A stretch of 64,000 nucleotides of DNA from Bolinopsis microptera (GCF_026151205.1 NC_087079.1:12852945-12916944); one strand, 5' to 3'. Counted from the first letter of the stretch, positions 48,231 through 60,712 are shown. The notes: generated by a model from the sequence alone, not told the origin. Numbers and translations are program-made.

Positions 48231-50003
48231 TACCTTCCGGGAATTATATCCACTAAAAGTCTCCGACACTGAGAGCTGATAATTTGCCGATATATCCCGC
48301 AAGGGAAGCCAAGGTATTATCAGCATAGACCTCAGACTGGCTGGCGGCAAGGATTAAAATACTATAAATATCTCCGGGATTTCGACGCGGGATCATATTA
48401 TCACTCAGCCCGGCCCGCTGTTAGATAAACATCTCAAGGTGATATCATCCCGCCCCGGAAATTTGTATAAACCCGGCCCGCTTTTTAGTCGTAACTGATG
48501 TTTATCATTCAATTCTCCGACTTACAATAATCAATGATACTGCTGATTAGAACTCGATAATAGTAGAACAGTTAGACGCGCGATCACGTGGGCGCGTCAC
48601 GTGCGTACCACGTGCCACCAATAGCATACGCCGAGTCTATACCACGTGACACGAAAGCGCACCACGTGATATGAAATATCGTAACCGTCCACTTCTTTTA
48701 CACGCAAATTCCTGGGAACGTTGCCAAAGCAGCTAATTCTTGGAATTTCTCCAACGCGTGGCGTGAGAAGTTGGCGACTAGCCAGCTACCCTTGTCCGTG
48801 CCCTAAAAATAGTATTGTTTTGCTTGCTCTCCTTCCAGCTCTTGTTCCTGCTAACGTTCAAGCTATTGCTCCACTATGACAGATCGGTTTGACATTCAGA
48901 TTGATGAACTGCTTTCCAATTTTACCATTCTCTTCTAAAGTATAAATCCCTTGTCGAAATCGCCGGAGATAATTATAATCCATAAACACTTCACGCTCAG
49001 GGCTAAATAAATGTAATCCCTCAGCTGGCGCTTCGGGATTACATATTAACACAAAACTCGTGCGCTGCGCGCACTTGTATGTGTTTATCAGATCATCCCG
49101 CTAGCGCGGGATGATCTGTTATATAAACCCTTTGCGTGGCGGGTTTATGTTATTATAATACCTCCACCACTTCGTGCCCGCGCGTTCCCTCCAGCAAGCT
49201 GTCGGGAATTATCGCGCTCAGCACTCAGTGATGGAGGTATCATAGTATTATATCCACCAGTGTGCGCTTTTTCGCATAGCGGGCTCTCACCAGCCCGCTG
49301 TCAAAGGGCCCGATATCTCTACAGCCCGCTCATGATATAGCCCGCTAACAAGTGACATTAAATTTGACCAGTAGCAATATAGCCCGGAGTTCTCTAAAAT
49401 ATTTTCATAGCACGGAGATATATATATTTTATTTTTGTGTCCGGTAGGGCTGCTCATGCAGCTCGTGAGCAGATGACATGATACTTTGATTTATATCAAA
49501 GTTATTATAACACACTACATAATACACATCAGCACTATAATAATCCCTCTATTATTGATATTCATCGTCACTGACATTACATTCATTATTCTCACGGCCC
49601 ATTCATTATTCTCACGGCCCAGGAATGCAGTGCCATGTATGGATCTCTTATCTCCAGCCCCTATTATATACGACACAGCCCTTTATGATTGGCTTACATT
49701 GAACACGTGACGTGTTACCGTGGTTACAACAATTAGTGGCGACTTTTTCTAGAGTTGACTTTTATACAAGCTCCATTGTTTATTTATAAGATTATATATT
49801 AACTGTAAAACGCCCGCTGGTGGATATAATCCACATCACCTCGACCCGCGGGCGGAAAAATCGTATAGCACTCGGGCCCGATGGGCCCTCCGTGCTATAC
49901 GAAAATATGTCCTCCTCGGGCTAGCGCCCTCGGGGACATATGAAATATTGCACGCGCGTGCGCGTGCAATATTTTGTTCCGCCCGCGAGTCTTCGGTGAT
50001 ATG
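48231..50003. mobile_element. 1.8-kb hairpin-rich insertion of unknown type
   Basis: At the equivalent point of unit 1 (44446-44455) this segment is absent; flanking TATA-rich bases make the exact ends ambiguous. It is much GC-richer in spots than its surroundings and full of short palindromes: 49090-49117 (AGATCATCCCGC arms), 49009-49046, 49158-49240, and the branched structure at 49843-49991. GCCCGCT recurs many times at 49270-49390. 48585-48670 has a cluster of CACGTG. The only ORF of any coherence is 64 aa at 48858-49052 on the - strand, with no known relatives that I recognise. It may be an unclassified mobile element. Confidence 0.6.
49843..49991. repeat. Branched palindrome: outer stem enclosing three hairpins
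   Basis: The outer stem pairs 49843-49857 with 49977-49991 (14 of 15 bases). Inside lie three successive palindromes: 49862-49901 (10-bp arms CGTATAGCAC plus inner GGGCCC pairing), 49905-49941 (ATATGTCC arms) and 49944-49973 (14-bp arms AATATTGCACGCGC). Together they would fold as a multi-arm cross. Confidence 0.85.
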
Positions 50004-50171
50004 TATATATCTTCAAGTAAAACTTTTTGGTTTCATATTCTTTTTTGTTGAGTTAAATTGGGGTCGGTGGTATGCGGCCTTTATAAAATCACATATCATA
50101 TTCATGCAGATTATATTAGGACTGTATTGAAGCAAGAAGAAAACGGAGCAATAAAAAAATATGGAAGATAA

Positions 50172-52380
50172 GGGGGGGGGGGCTCATGTTTTGTGTCCGT
50201 TTTTGTCCGTGCTGTACCCTATATTTTCAAGACGGAAAATAAAAGGGCGGACAAAAATGGTCAAAAAAGTTATGGAAATAACTAAGATGCTTCTTATCTA
50301 CCCCGATTAGAAGTTCATGCTTATCAGATATCAGTATTTGTAACATTCAGTCGATAAATCACTGTCATGTTTGAGGTTCGTATTATATTAATTATTGGTT
50401 GAAGCAAAATCCTTTATTCCAACTGCAAGTCATGAAATAGAGGCAGATATGTGCATCTTTGATTAAAATTGCTGACTATTAATGATACTCTCCGAAATTG
50501 AAAATTCTTTACTGTAATGGACCGTTGACATTTTGCTTGAGCCTTTTTGGTAATTTTAGACCCCGTTCCTCTCCTTCTGGAGCTTGGTAAATTTGATTTG
50601 TTTATGAGCTAGACCGTTACATCATCCAATAAAATACGTTTCTTCTGTAAATGCGCTCGTGAATGAATAGATTTGATATTATGTTCCCTAACGATTTGTA
50701 TTGAATTGCATCGATTCTTATTAGTTATTGGATTGTATCGAATTGTATCGGTTTGTATCGATTTGTATTGGATTGTATCCAATCGTATTGGATTGTATTG
50801 AATTTATCGATTTGTATCAACCCTGTACTGTGGTTATTATCAAAGTGTATATTATGATCTCCGGCAAGGACAATATAATTATTAAATAACATCAAAAACA
50901 TTATCAAGAAGAGCAAACTAGCACTGAGTGGTTGATCATCAAGAAGGTACGGTCTATGGAAGACTATTGTTATTAAAGTTAACATAAACAACTGTTGGTA
51001 TTCCAGGAATTGGTCATATATCATTGTTTGTCCATTATAACGTTTTAAGCACGTATGTTTGTGTAAGACTGCTGTCCTCAAGTCTCCCCTGATCTGCAAC
51101 TATTTAACAAGTGCCAGTTGAAACAATAGAAGATGTTGCCAATAAATCTACAGAGTATCGATTGAGATTCACAAACAAAGGGGAACAACAAAGCTGTAAA
51201 ATTTCCTATTAAAGTCATAGTGCAGATCCGAAGGGTGCAGCTCTGTGGTTCGAGCGAGGGACTGCTAAATAATCTGCAAGGACCTCTGAATTATCATTAT
51301 TATGAACTCTACCCTGGCTCTTTAAAATCACTTCTAAGTCAACTGAAATCCTCAATTAATCGTCACTGTTTTGTACCCCTGTTTGATGTGTTCTGATGTT
51401 GGAGTCGGTTAATAGTCCGGTTCAATTAGTACAATGCCAAGTTCCAGTCACATACCACAAACTGTTACTCAAGGGTTGCTTTAACCAGTAGTATGTTGTA
51501 ACCGCAGGACTCAGTGTAACCTATTGCATTAATAACACTATGTGTTTTGCTTACCCCACTTTCAGTTTCTGTTATACGGTATAAATATTGATTAAGATAT
51601 AAAAACTAGAAGGATTTATTCATTGAATTTAAGTATTTATACTTAAATGTAAGTCTTAAAGTCGAGTCTTTAAAAAAAGACTCGACCTTATAAGTCTGAA
51701 TTGGTCCTATAGTGCAGTAATTAGAAGACATTGCTTGGTTACTTAGGGATTTTGACTTTTAATTCAAATCCAATTTCCATATAATCTACTACATACTATA
51801 GCACATATAGCAGATGCTCACTAGCTCTTCATCTGAGTATCGAGTTCTTGCCTAGCCTACAGTAATTAAGCGAATATTGATCTACCAAACTTTTTTTATT
51901 TCATGATGTCAGTTCTTCCATCTCTCAATAATTTGTTCAATTTATAATTATTGTTGATGTTATTGTTTACACAATCTATTGTTACTGAAACATTTTTAAA
52001 CGCATTTGAGTCTGTAACATACTGACATGTTACTGTTACTGACTCAAAACGTGCTCAAGAATTTATTTTTAACAGACTTTGGTTCTCCAGTACTTTGGAA
52101 AAGTTGTTACACGATATGTTCATATATAAAGTGATTTTTATCCCTTTTTATGTTATCAAAAAATGTGTAGACTATTCTTTGTACCTAACTGAGGATTGAA
52201 AGTTTGAGAAAGGACCATGGTCATTAACCGTGCTACCCATTTCTGCAGATAGGCTGTTACAAATTGTGGAGACAATTTAAATCAAAAGTTACAATTTTTG
52301 TCCGTTTTTGTCCGTGCGGTACCCTATTTTCTGAAGACCGACAAAATTGCACGGAAAAAACATGAGCCCCCCCCCCCCCC
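50172..52380. mobile_element. 2.2-kb element with G-run/C-run inverted ends
   Basis: The left end is a G-run then GCTCATGTTTTGTGTCCG; the right end is the inverted equivalent (ACATGAG then a C-run). In unit 1 the flanks are joined at 44613-44620 without it, and an A(A/G)GATAA motif is found on both sides, consistent with a 7-8 bp duplication. It contains GTATCGAATT-type short repeats at 50725-50830 and a copy of the 76-bp sequence at 51450. No transposase is seen; the minus-strand ORF at 50725-51099 has no known match to me. Confidence 0.65.
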
Positions 52381-53193
52381 CCCCCCTCCCCCAGGATAAG
52401 TTCAGATAATTCTATTTGTGAACACCACATTAACTTTGGGCTGATAATAAAGGAACCCAGGAAACTGTCGGACGTTTCATTTGTCGTCGCACATAGACTA
52501 AAATTGAGGAGAGCCTTTGTCATTATGACTAACACCGCAATAAGATGACATTAGCAACGACTATAGAGTTCAAAGGTACTCAACAGCATTTGCTGGCAAA
52601 GCTTCAGGTCCCTCCCGATCGGGATTTTACTTACCGACTGGGATTTTTATGTCATTTTTAACGTAAACTTTTCGGAAAAATAAATGGAAGAATTTTCTTT
52701 AGAACATTTATAATCTACAGTGGATATAACACATCAAATATCATGCAGATTATATTAGGACTGTATTACGTGAACCAAGAAGCAAAAGAAGCAATCAAAA
52801 ATAAGTATATTTGTAAACACCACACTCACTAGGGCTGATAATCAGAGTTTCCAGAAAACAGTCTGCAGTAGACTACAAGGAAAATTAAAATATTTGGCCA
52901 AAAAACAACTCATTGATATGTTTCAAATGGTTGAACCGTTTTACACCGCATTGAGCGGCTTCCAAGGTGTTAAATCGTATGGAAATCTATTGAATTTGTA
53001 ACATAATTGATCTGGGGCTGTGAACAAAAAAATCGGAAGCAAAAAATATAGCACCTCAATTATTTCGTCCCATTGCAATAATATGATAGACCGTATTGAA
53101 ATTGTTTAAAAGCTTACTATTACTAAACCTCTAGTGAAATGAGACATGCACTTAGCACTAGTAGGGAGCCTACAAGCAACGTCGTTGCAACGT

Positions 53194-54621
53194 TCATGTG
53201 TCTTTTATCACGACATCCTTCGTCTCCTTTTTGACAAACATAGCCGCCACAAATCCCATGACTGAAGCAGTAAAGAGAAGTCCTGTCACGATATGAGGGT
53301 CCATGTAGTAGAAAATACTAACACTGCCAGAACCGAGGACGCCACCAATCGTTCCACAACCGGTAATGAAACCTGTGGCAGTGGTTCGAATGTTTGTGGG
53401 AAGGTTTCAGGAAATATTATCCATAGGAGTGCATTAATGAAAGCCCCCAAAGAAGTTTATCGCTGAGACGAGGAAAACAGTGACTGTGCTGTTCACACAG
53501 AAAAAAAGAGCTGCTATGACAAAAATAAAAATGAAACTAGATATTCTCAGGGATAAACGACGTCCGAGAAAAGCCGCTGAAACTGTAGCCAAAATATTCC
53601 CAACGACCAATGGGATGGTGCTTATAGCAAGTTCAATTAATTCTTCTTGATCAAGAGCTGAGCAAGTCCGTGTTGAATGGTTTCTGGACCCCGAACTGCA
53701 TCCGTTCTTTATAATCAGAGGCTGGTAAAGGATGAACGAAAAGACAATGAGGACGTTACAAAAATATATGACAGATAGAGTTACCAAAGATCTCCTATGT
53801 TGGGAACCAAAAATGACAGAGTAAGAACCAAGATCTTTGTTTCTTGAGCAAGATAATTTTAAGTCAGATGGGAGATGCTTCTTGTTAAGCTTAGCCATAA
53901 ATCTAACAGATTGAAGTGCTTTATCGTGTTGTTCACTGATCAGAAAATAACGAGGCGAGCCAGGAAGAAAAAATGTCAAAGCTAGAGCAGGAATAAAGGG
54001 TAAAAACATTACTATTGTAAACCATCGCCAACCTATGTTATTCAACATTAACCATGCAATAAAGTAGACCAATGCAGAAGGTGATGAAGAAACAACATTA
54101 AAAACTGTCATCCCAATCAGGCGGTCCTTACTTTCAGAGAATTCCGTTGCATAGCAAATTATACAGTTCAAATTAGTTCCAATACAGGCTCCAGTGACAC
54201 TCCGAGCAACTATAAAGACCCATTTATTTGGAGAAACTGCGCTGGATATTGTGGCTATAGTCAATACGATCATTGACCATTTAAGGACAAATTTTCTTCC
54301 AAATGTATCAGAGATCTTTCCAAATGCTGTAGCGCAAATCGCATAGAAGATAAAAACCGACATGCTGATAGCACCTTCGAATGCGGGTGACAACTTCCAC
54401 TCACATCTTTGAAGCGGGATTATAACTGCAATTATACTTATTTCCGACAAGTCGGAAACTGAAAGAAGTCCAGTTAAAAACCAATATAAATATTGAGCAG
54501 GTCCTCGACCTATTATCTTGTACACTTCATCCAGCCTGTTTTCACGATCTTCCAAGGGTTCATTGTTAGTTGAGGTGGAGCCGTACTCTTCTTTTTCTTT
54601 GTCTATCAGTGTTTCTTCCAT
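53194..54621 (-). pseudogene. SVOP-like major facilitator transporter, copy 2 (two frameshifts)
   Basis: Close paralogue of the copy at 45665-47100 with the same N-terminus (ATG at 54621), FGKISDTFGRK after TM2 and PGSPRYFLIS after TM6. It reads through the place where copy 1 breaks (SGSRNHSTRTCSALDQEE), so copy 1's shift is secondary. Near 53434-53455 an extra base ends the main frame after NFFGGF, and near 53398-53402 a missing base restores it; the last ~65 codons then match copy 1 to the stop at 53194-53196. Two opposite shifts about 50 bases apart could leave a full-length protein with ~15 altered residues, or mark decay. Substrate unknown. Confidence 0.82.
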
Positions 54622-54675
54622 ATCTGTGAGATCAGCTTTAGCTACAAAATTTGTTGATAAAATTGTTGTTTGGGG

Positions 54676-55895
54676 TGGGGGGGAGGGGGCTCATTTTCTG
54701 TGTCCGTTTTTGTCCGTGCAGTACCCTATATTTTGAAGACGGACAAAAAATAGGGCGGACAAAAATGGACAAAAAAGTTATGGAAATAACATTAGATACT
54801 TCTTATCTACCCCGATTAGACTCATGCTTATCAGTTATCAGTATTTGTAACATTCAGTCGATAAATCACTGTCATGTTTGAGGTTCGTATTATATTAATT
54901 ATTGGTTGAAGTACAATCCTTTATTCCAACTGCAAGTCATGAAATGGAGGCAGATATGTGCATATTTGATTAAGGGGGGGGGGGGGTTCCAAAATTTGCC
55001 TGGCATTTTTCAGAATTTGGCCGCCAAATTTTTTTAAAGGCCTAACTCAAAATTCCAATACAAAACTTAAGGTCGAAATGCGATTCTACGTTGATTCTGA
55101 AAATTTCATGTAAAAATATTGAAACCCTATTGAGTTCTATTGTTTTGAGCGAAATCAGTTTCACAAATATCGCGAACTGAGATATGGACGATTTTGTTCA
55201 TTTTTGCGATTATTTGAACACAGAATCCACAGTTAGGTAGATACTGAGCTGATAATCATAGAGGATGTGTAGTATAGGCTTACCTTCCATATAAAGTTGG
55301 TTTCATTCATAAATATTGATATTTGACCAATTTATGGGCCAAAATCGATCAAATTTGGTGCGCATACCCAAATATGGTCATATGGTTTTTGGCTCATAAC
55401 TCGGTCATTTTTTGTCCAATCTTAATGAAAATTCATATACGAGTTCAGGGGACCACTAGCTACAAGTAAAGCACCTAAAATCTGGTTTTTTGGCATGTTT
55501 AGGCTATTTGGCTAATTTGGACCTAATTTGGACCAAATATGGGCGTGGTCCTAGTTTGTTGGTCAACTGCTATCTCGAAACCAAGTTTCACAAAAAAATG
55601 AACCCCCCCCCCCCCCCCCTTAACTTTGCTGACTATTAATGATACAATCCGAAATTTTTTACTGTAATGGACCGTTGACATTTAGCTTGAGCCTTTTTGG
55701 TAATTTTAGACCCCGTTCCTCTCCTTCTGGAGCTTGGTAAATTTGATTTATTTATGAGCTAGACCGTTACATCAACCAACAATTCGATACAAACCGATAC
55801 AAATCGATACAATTCGATACAATCCGTTATCCAATACTCAAGATGTGCTCAAGAATTTTTTTTAACAGAGTTTTATTCTCCAGTACTAGTACAGA
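54676..55895. mobile_element. Shortened second copy of the G-run element, with nested TTAA element
   Basis: 54676-54973 plus 55620-55780 match 50172-50650 closely. After an internal deletion, 55840-55895 matches 52040-52100. A TTAA-type element is inserted at 54974-55619. Confidence 0.75.
54974..55619. mobile_element. TTAA-flanked element, second member (646 bp), with empty site
   Basis: Same family as 19134-20127: G-run start, C-run end, shared interior (GGTCGAAATGCGATTCTACG), but the left arm is shortened and rearranged. TTAA lies on both sides (54970-54973, 55620-55623). The paralogous empty site at 50463-50466 has one TTAA with matching flanks. Confidence 0.9.
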
Positions 55896-56124
55896 CAGAT
55901 CCCTCTGAAAAAATCGATCTGCTGACACTCAAAGCTTTCAGAGGATTTTTGACGTTTTTTAGTCCCATTAGGTGCCCTTTATGACTGACCAACTTTTCCA
56001 AACTTTTCCACTTGTCTTAAGGCCACTTTTTGCCACTTTACCACTTTTTACCACCTTTCTTGTTTGTCGAATATCTTTAGTTGTGAACATCGTAAAAGGT
56101 TGCGGATCAATCGATTGTGTTCAA

Positions 56125-56628
56125 AATTCTAAAAAAAATTTATTGGCTAAAAATGATTGAAATAGCTTAAAACACGGAGAAAAGTAGTTTTTAGAAAAAT
56201 TTTCACTTTCATTTTTTTTTCGAGACTTGAAAAATTTCGAAAATTAAAAATATTTTTTCCGCCAAAAGTGATCAAATCGCATGAAACACGGAGAAAAATG
56301 CCTTTCAAAAAAACTTAGTGAATTTGTCGTTTCAAGAATACTTAAATCGCTAATATTTGTAGTTGGAGTTCAGTAAATCTCGGCAGATTTTAGTAATCAG
56401 GAATTACTAAGTGAAGAGGTCTGAAACTGAAAAACGTTAACCATACGATCGCGCGGCGATATAAGAGTTTTTGTAAACCTTGTAAACTAATTTTCACAGA
56501 AACTGCACCAATGGCACAGTCAAGATCGAAACGATAGCCTGCTGTACTGTCATTTTATTGATTTCAATGATGAATCAGTGGGGTTAAGATAATCACATTT
56601 GTAATAAAATATAAATAAAACATCTCTG
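56125..56628. repeat. Left copy of a ~500-bp inverted repeat (partner 63503-64000)
   Basis: Near-complete reverse complement of 63503-64000, 6.9 kb away, running to the window edge, so the true length is unknown. There is no coding potential. Confidence 0.85.
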
Positions 56629-57276
56629 CCCACATCCAGAATGTTAAAAATTTCCTCGCAGATACAAATTTTCTGCTTTTTGTGGCCCGCTCGCTTCGCT
56701 CGCGAATTTGTCACTTTCGCAATGTCGGCGAGTGAAGCAGGACAGTTCTTAAGCATTTGGAGCTAGGCCCCAGAAAATGTTTAATGGCCACATTAAAACC
56801 TTCAAAATAGTATGTTACAAAATGACTTTCTCCTACAACCCAGTTACAAAATGACCCACAAGTAAAACATGGCCACCTTGCACCATCTGTCTTTGTTATC
56901 ACAAATTATCATATGTGCCTTGCAGAGTAGAGGCAACTACTAGATTGTTAGTATAGTTTAAGATTAGGGAGCGCAGGCTCGTCAGGAAAAACAATAGCAT
57001 CAATATTAATAATCTTTAGTGTGTTAGCCAAGGAATAGTGTTAAGATCTAAACAGACTCTTCTTCATGATGCCTACGATCGACACATTGTTGAGTTAGAA
57101 AACGGTAAGAGGTACGTGGCTGTTTTTTTCGGAATAGTGCCCACAAAACTCTGACGAAGCACAAGAGCCTACATTTTTTAATCGGCCGGTGATAAGTGGT
57201 TTAATTGATGATTTTGTGACCCAAATGTCTCTCCCTCTTATCTCTCCTACTCTCTCCTAGTTCCTACTCTCTCCTA

Positions 57277-57369
<93 letters not shown>

Positions 57370-57770
57370 ATACTCAACAGATATGCTGTATCAAGTATTA
57401 CTATTACTAGTAGATACGTGAGGGGCACTCAGAATTGAAGTATGCTTTGACTGAGTGATTTCATACTTTTGCACCGTTTTAACTACCCAAATAAATGTAA
57501 TGGGTTTTTAGAATACAATAGGCGGGTTTATACTTTTGCATTTCAACTCCGATAGTGAAGTCCCGGACGTAGGCCTTGGTTACACTAGTATTTATGTTAT
57601 AACATAATCTCGAATATATTATTGCTATCAAACAGCATACTGGAAGCTATATTGGTCAATTATGTGTTGAGTTTGTACAATTTGTATAGCAACTTAGACA
57701 AATAAACACCAGCGATTCAAGCTGTAACTTACTCGTTGTTACACGAATTATGAATTAGGGATACACTGGT
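56629..57770. other. Spacer in the inverted-repeat nest
   Basis: No gene is seen. It includes the long CT microsatellite at 57284-57367. Confidence 0.55.
57284..57367. repeat. (CT)n microsatellite
   Basis: About 80 bases of almost uninterrupted CT dinucleotides, preceded by degenerate CTCTCCTA units. Confidence 0.97.
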
Positions 57771-57773
57771 TCT

Positions 57774-60712
57774 ACTCCAGTAGCAGGGAGGGGTTGAGTG
57801 TGCACTTCGATGTATAGAGTTTTTTGCTACTGAATCGGGTTAAATAGGTCATTGGTAACTCAAATCACCGAGGGGCGCATTTTGTATCGCTAGTCCCAGT
57901 CCTACAGGGCGAAATTTCTAAATTGCCCTCAGGCGAAAATTTGGGATTTTTGTATCTCGGCTTCTAAAAGACTTAGAGATTTGAATATTGGCTTAAAATA
58001 ACCGCAATAGCCTTATTTATATATAAATAGGAGACCTTAGATTGCTTCATAACTTGTATATATACAAGTTATGAAGCAATCTAAGGTCTCAAGTGCCTAG
58101 TTTTAAAGATATTCACGAAAAACCGTTTTTTGGCTCATCGCAGCCTGAAATACCGGATTATTTTTTATCTCGAGCTAGAAAGGTCGTAGAAAGTTCTCCT
58201 ATATTGAAAAATATGCGCAATGAGCACATTTATATAAGACTTATGAATCATTATATGCTCTAAAATGCTTATTTGTAGAGATATTAGCAAAAATCGGTAA
58301 TTTTGGTTACACCAATACAAATTTGGTAATTCATTTTGTCTTTTTGTTGCAAATATTCACGTTGCAATTTTCAAGATGCGGTTTGTTGCTATCGATAGGA
58401 CTTTATATGCTATTGCATGGTTTTGATACAATCCTTCAGCACCTGACATAGGCAATAGGGGTCACAAACCCTGAAATGTCAGGAACTGGGCAGTGGCCGA
58501 GATAAATATTTGATAATTACTTGGACTCTTGACTCACATACATCTTTTCAACGGTTAGTTAGACATCTTGAACCAGTATTGAACGTTGAGTAAAACTTCT
58601 GATCCATTTGTAGCTCAAGTGATGTGCCCCAAAACCTCACGCCTGAGTGACAGTGGGCCTTATCGATCATGAGCAGCAAATCACAATGACTTTGGGCCTC
58701 AGAGACAAGGGCATTCGTACTCTTAAATTGGCTCTTCGTTAGTATCATCGATCAGGTTTTTAACTTCTATATCATCTGCCTGTCCAGTGTCCATCCGTCT
58801 CTTTGAGATTCATTATTACTTCAAGTTCAGCCATTTCGCTTCTGTTCAACTGTAGGCGTAATGAGGGACTTCAGTCCAGCAATAAAGTCAATTAGCAATA
58901 TCTGGTTTCGCTACTTTTAAGGTAATTGTGTTCAGCAAGCCAGTTTGTAAGTTTTCAGTCGTACTGCCCCAAAGTATTGGCCCCCAGAGCACCAGTAATG
59001 CTGGAGCACTGGTTAATGCACATGGTAATTATGCTGATTTTTTGCTTAACATAGCTCATTTTTAAGTTCCTTTTTCAGCAGTCTTCCCTATCATACTGGC
59101 AATAAAAACAGATTCACCTCCTTTATCTCTAAATATAATCTTGAACCTGAGCTCTACAGGTTATCGAATGTCCATCTTAGCATTTACAATTTACATCGAG
59201 TCATAAATTAGAATTATGTGGGGCACAGAGTCACTGAAGGACAGGCATCGTTGGGCCCGAAGTTCTTCAAGTTTTGGGACCCAAAGTTGCAGGTGCGAGA
59301 GGTCCTGGGGCTGACAATAATTGGGGCACGAGGTTGGTGGACATTCGATAACCTGTATAGCCCAGGTTCAAAATTATATTTAGAGATAAAGGAGGTGAAT
59401 CTGTTTTTATTGCCAGTATGATAGGGAAGACTGCTGAAAAAGGAACTTAAAAATGAGCAATGATAAGCAAAAAATCAGTATAATTACCATGTGCATTACC
59501 AGTGCTCCAGCATTACTGGTGCCCTGGGGGCCAATACTTTGGGGCAGTACGACTGAAAACTTATAAACTTGCTTGCTGAACACAATTACCTTAAAAGTAG
59601 CAAAACCAGATATTGCTAAATCTAGAGATATTGACTTTATTGCTGGACTGAAGTCCCTCATTACGCCTACAGTTGAACAGAAGCGAAATGGCTGAACTTG
59701 AAGTAATAATGAATCCCAAAGAGACGGATGGACACTGGACAGGCAGATGATATAGAAGTTAGAAACCTGATCGATGATACTAACGAAGAGCCAATTTAAG
59801 CCAAGAGTACGAATGCCCTTGTCTCTGAGGCCCAAAGTCATTGTGATTTGCTGCTCATGATCGATAAGGCCCACTGTCACTCAGGCGTGAGGTTTTGGGG
59901 CACATCACTTGAGCTACAAATGGATCAGAAGTTTTACTCAACGTTCAATACTGGTTCAAGATGTCTAACTAACCGTTGAAAAGATGTATGTGAGTCAAGA
60001 GTCCAAGTAATTATCAAATATTTATCTCGGCCACTGCCCAGTTCCTGACATTTCAGGGTTTGTGACCCCTATTGCCTATGTCAGGTGCTGAAGGATTGTA
60101 TCAAAACCATGCAATAGCATATAAAGTCCTATCGATAGCAACAAACCGCATCTTGAAAATTGCAACGTGAATATTTGCAACAAAAAGACAAAATGAATTA
60201 CCAAATTTGTATTGGTGTAACCAAAATTACCGATTTTTGCTAATATCTCTACAAATAAGCATTTTAGAGCATATAATGATTCATAAGTCTTATATAAATG
60301 TGCTCATTGCGCATATTTTTCAATATAGGAGAACTTTCTACGACCTTTCTAGCTCGAGATAAAAAATAATCCGGTATTTCAGGCTGCGATGAGCCAAAAA
60401 ACGGTTTTTCGTGAATATCTTTAAAACTAGGCACTTGAGACCTTAGATTGCTTCATAACTTGTATATAAATAAGGCTATTGCGGTTATTTTAAGCCAATA
60501 TTCAAATCTCTAAGTCTTTTAGAAGCCGAGATACAAAAATCCCAAATTTTCGCCTGAGGGCAATTTAGAAATTTCGCCCTGTAGGACTGGGACTAGCGAT
60601 ACAAAATGCGCCCCTCGGTGATTTGAGTTACCAATGACCTATTTAACCCGATTCAGTAGCAAAAAACTCTATACATCGAAGTGCACACTCAACCCCTCCC
60701 TGCTACTGGAGT
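57774..60712. repeat. 2.9-kb palindrome with ~1.4-kb arms
   Basis: The left arm (57774 to about 59178) and right arm (about 59338-60712) are inverted copies with few differences, around a ~160-bp spacer. The left arm also holds a perfect 60-bp palindrome at 58031-58090 where the right arm has only one half. ORFs in the arms (e.g. 59407-59880 -) resemble no protein I know. It could be a foldback transposon, two head-to-head copies, or an assembly inversion. Confidence 0.9.

Noticed and set aside
49843-49991. Viral terminal repeat
   Set aside because: Only the folding resembles such structures; no replication or capsid-like coding sequence lies nearby and no inverted partner was found at the other end.
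59407-59880. 157-aa ORF on the - strand
   Set aside because: It lies in one arm of the large palindrome, the other arm does not keep it open, and it resembles no protein family known to me.
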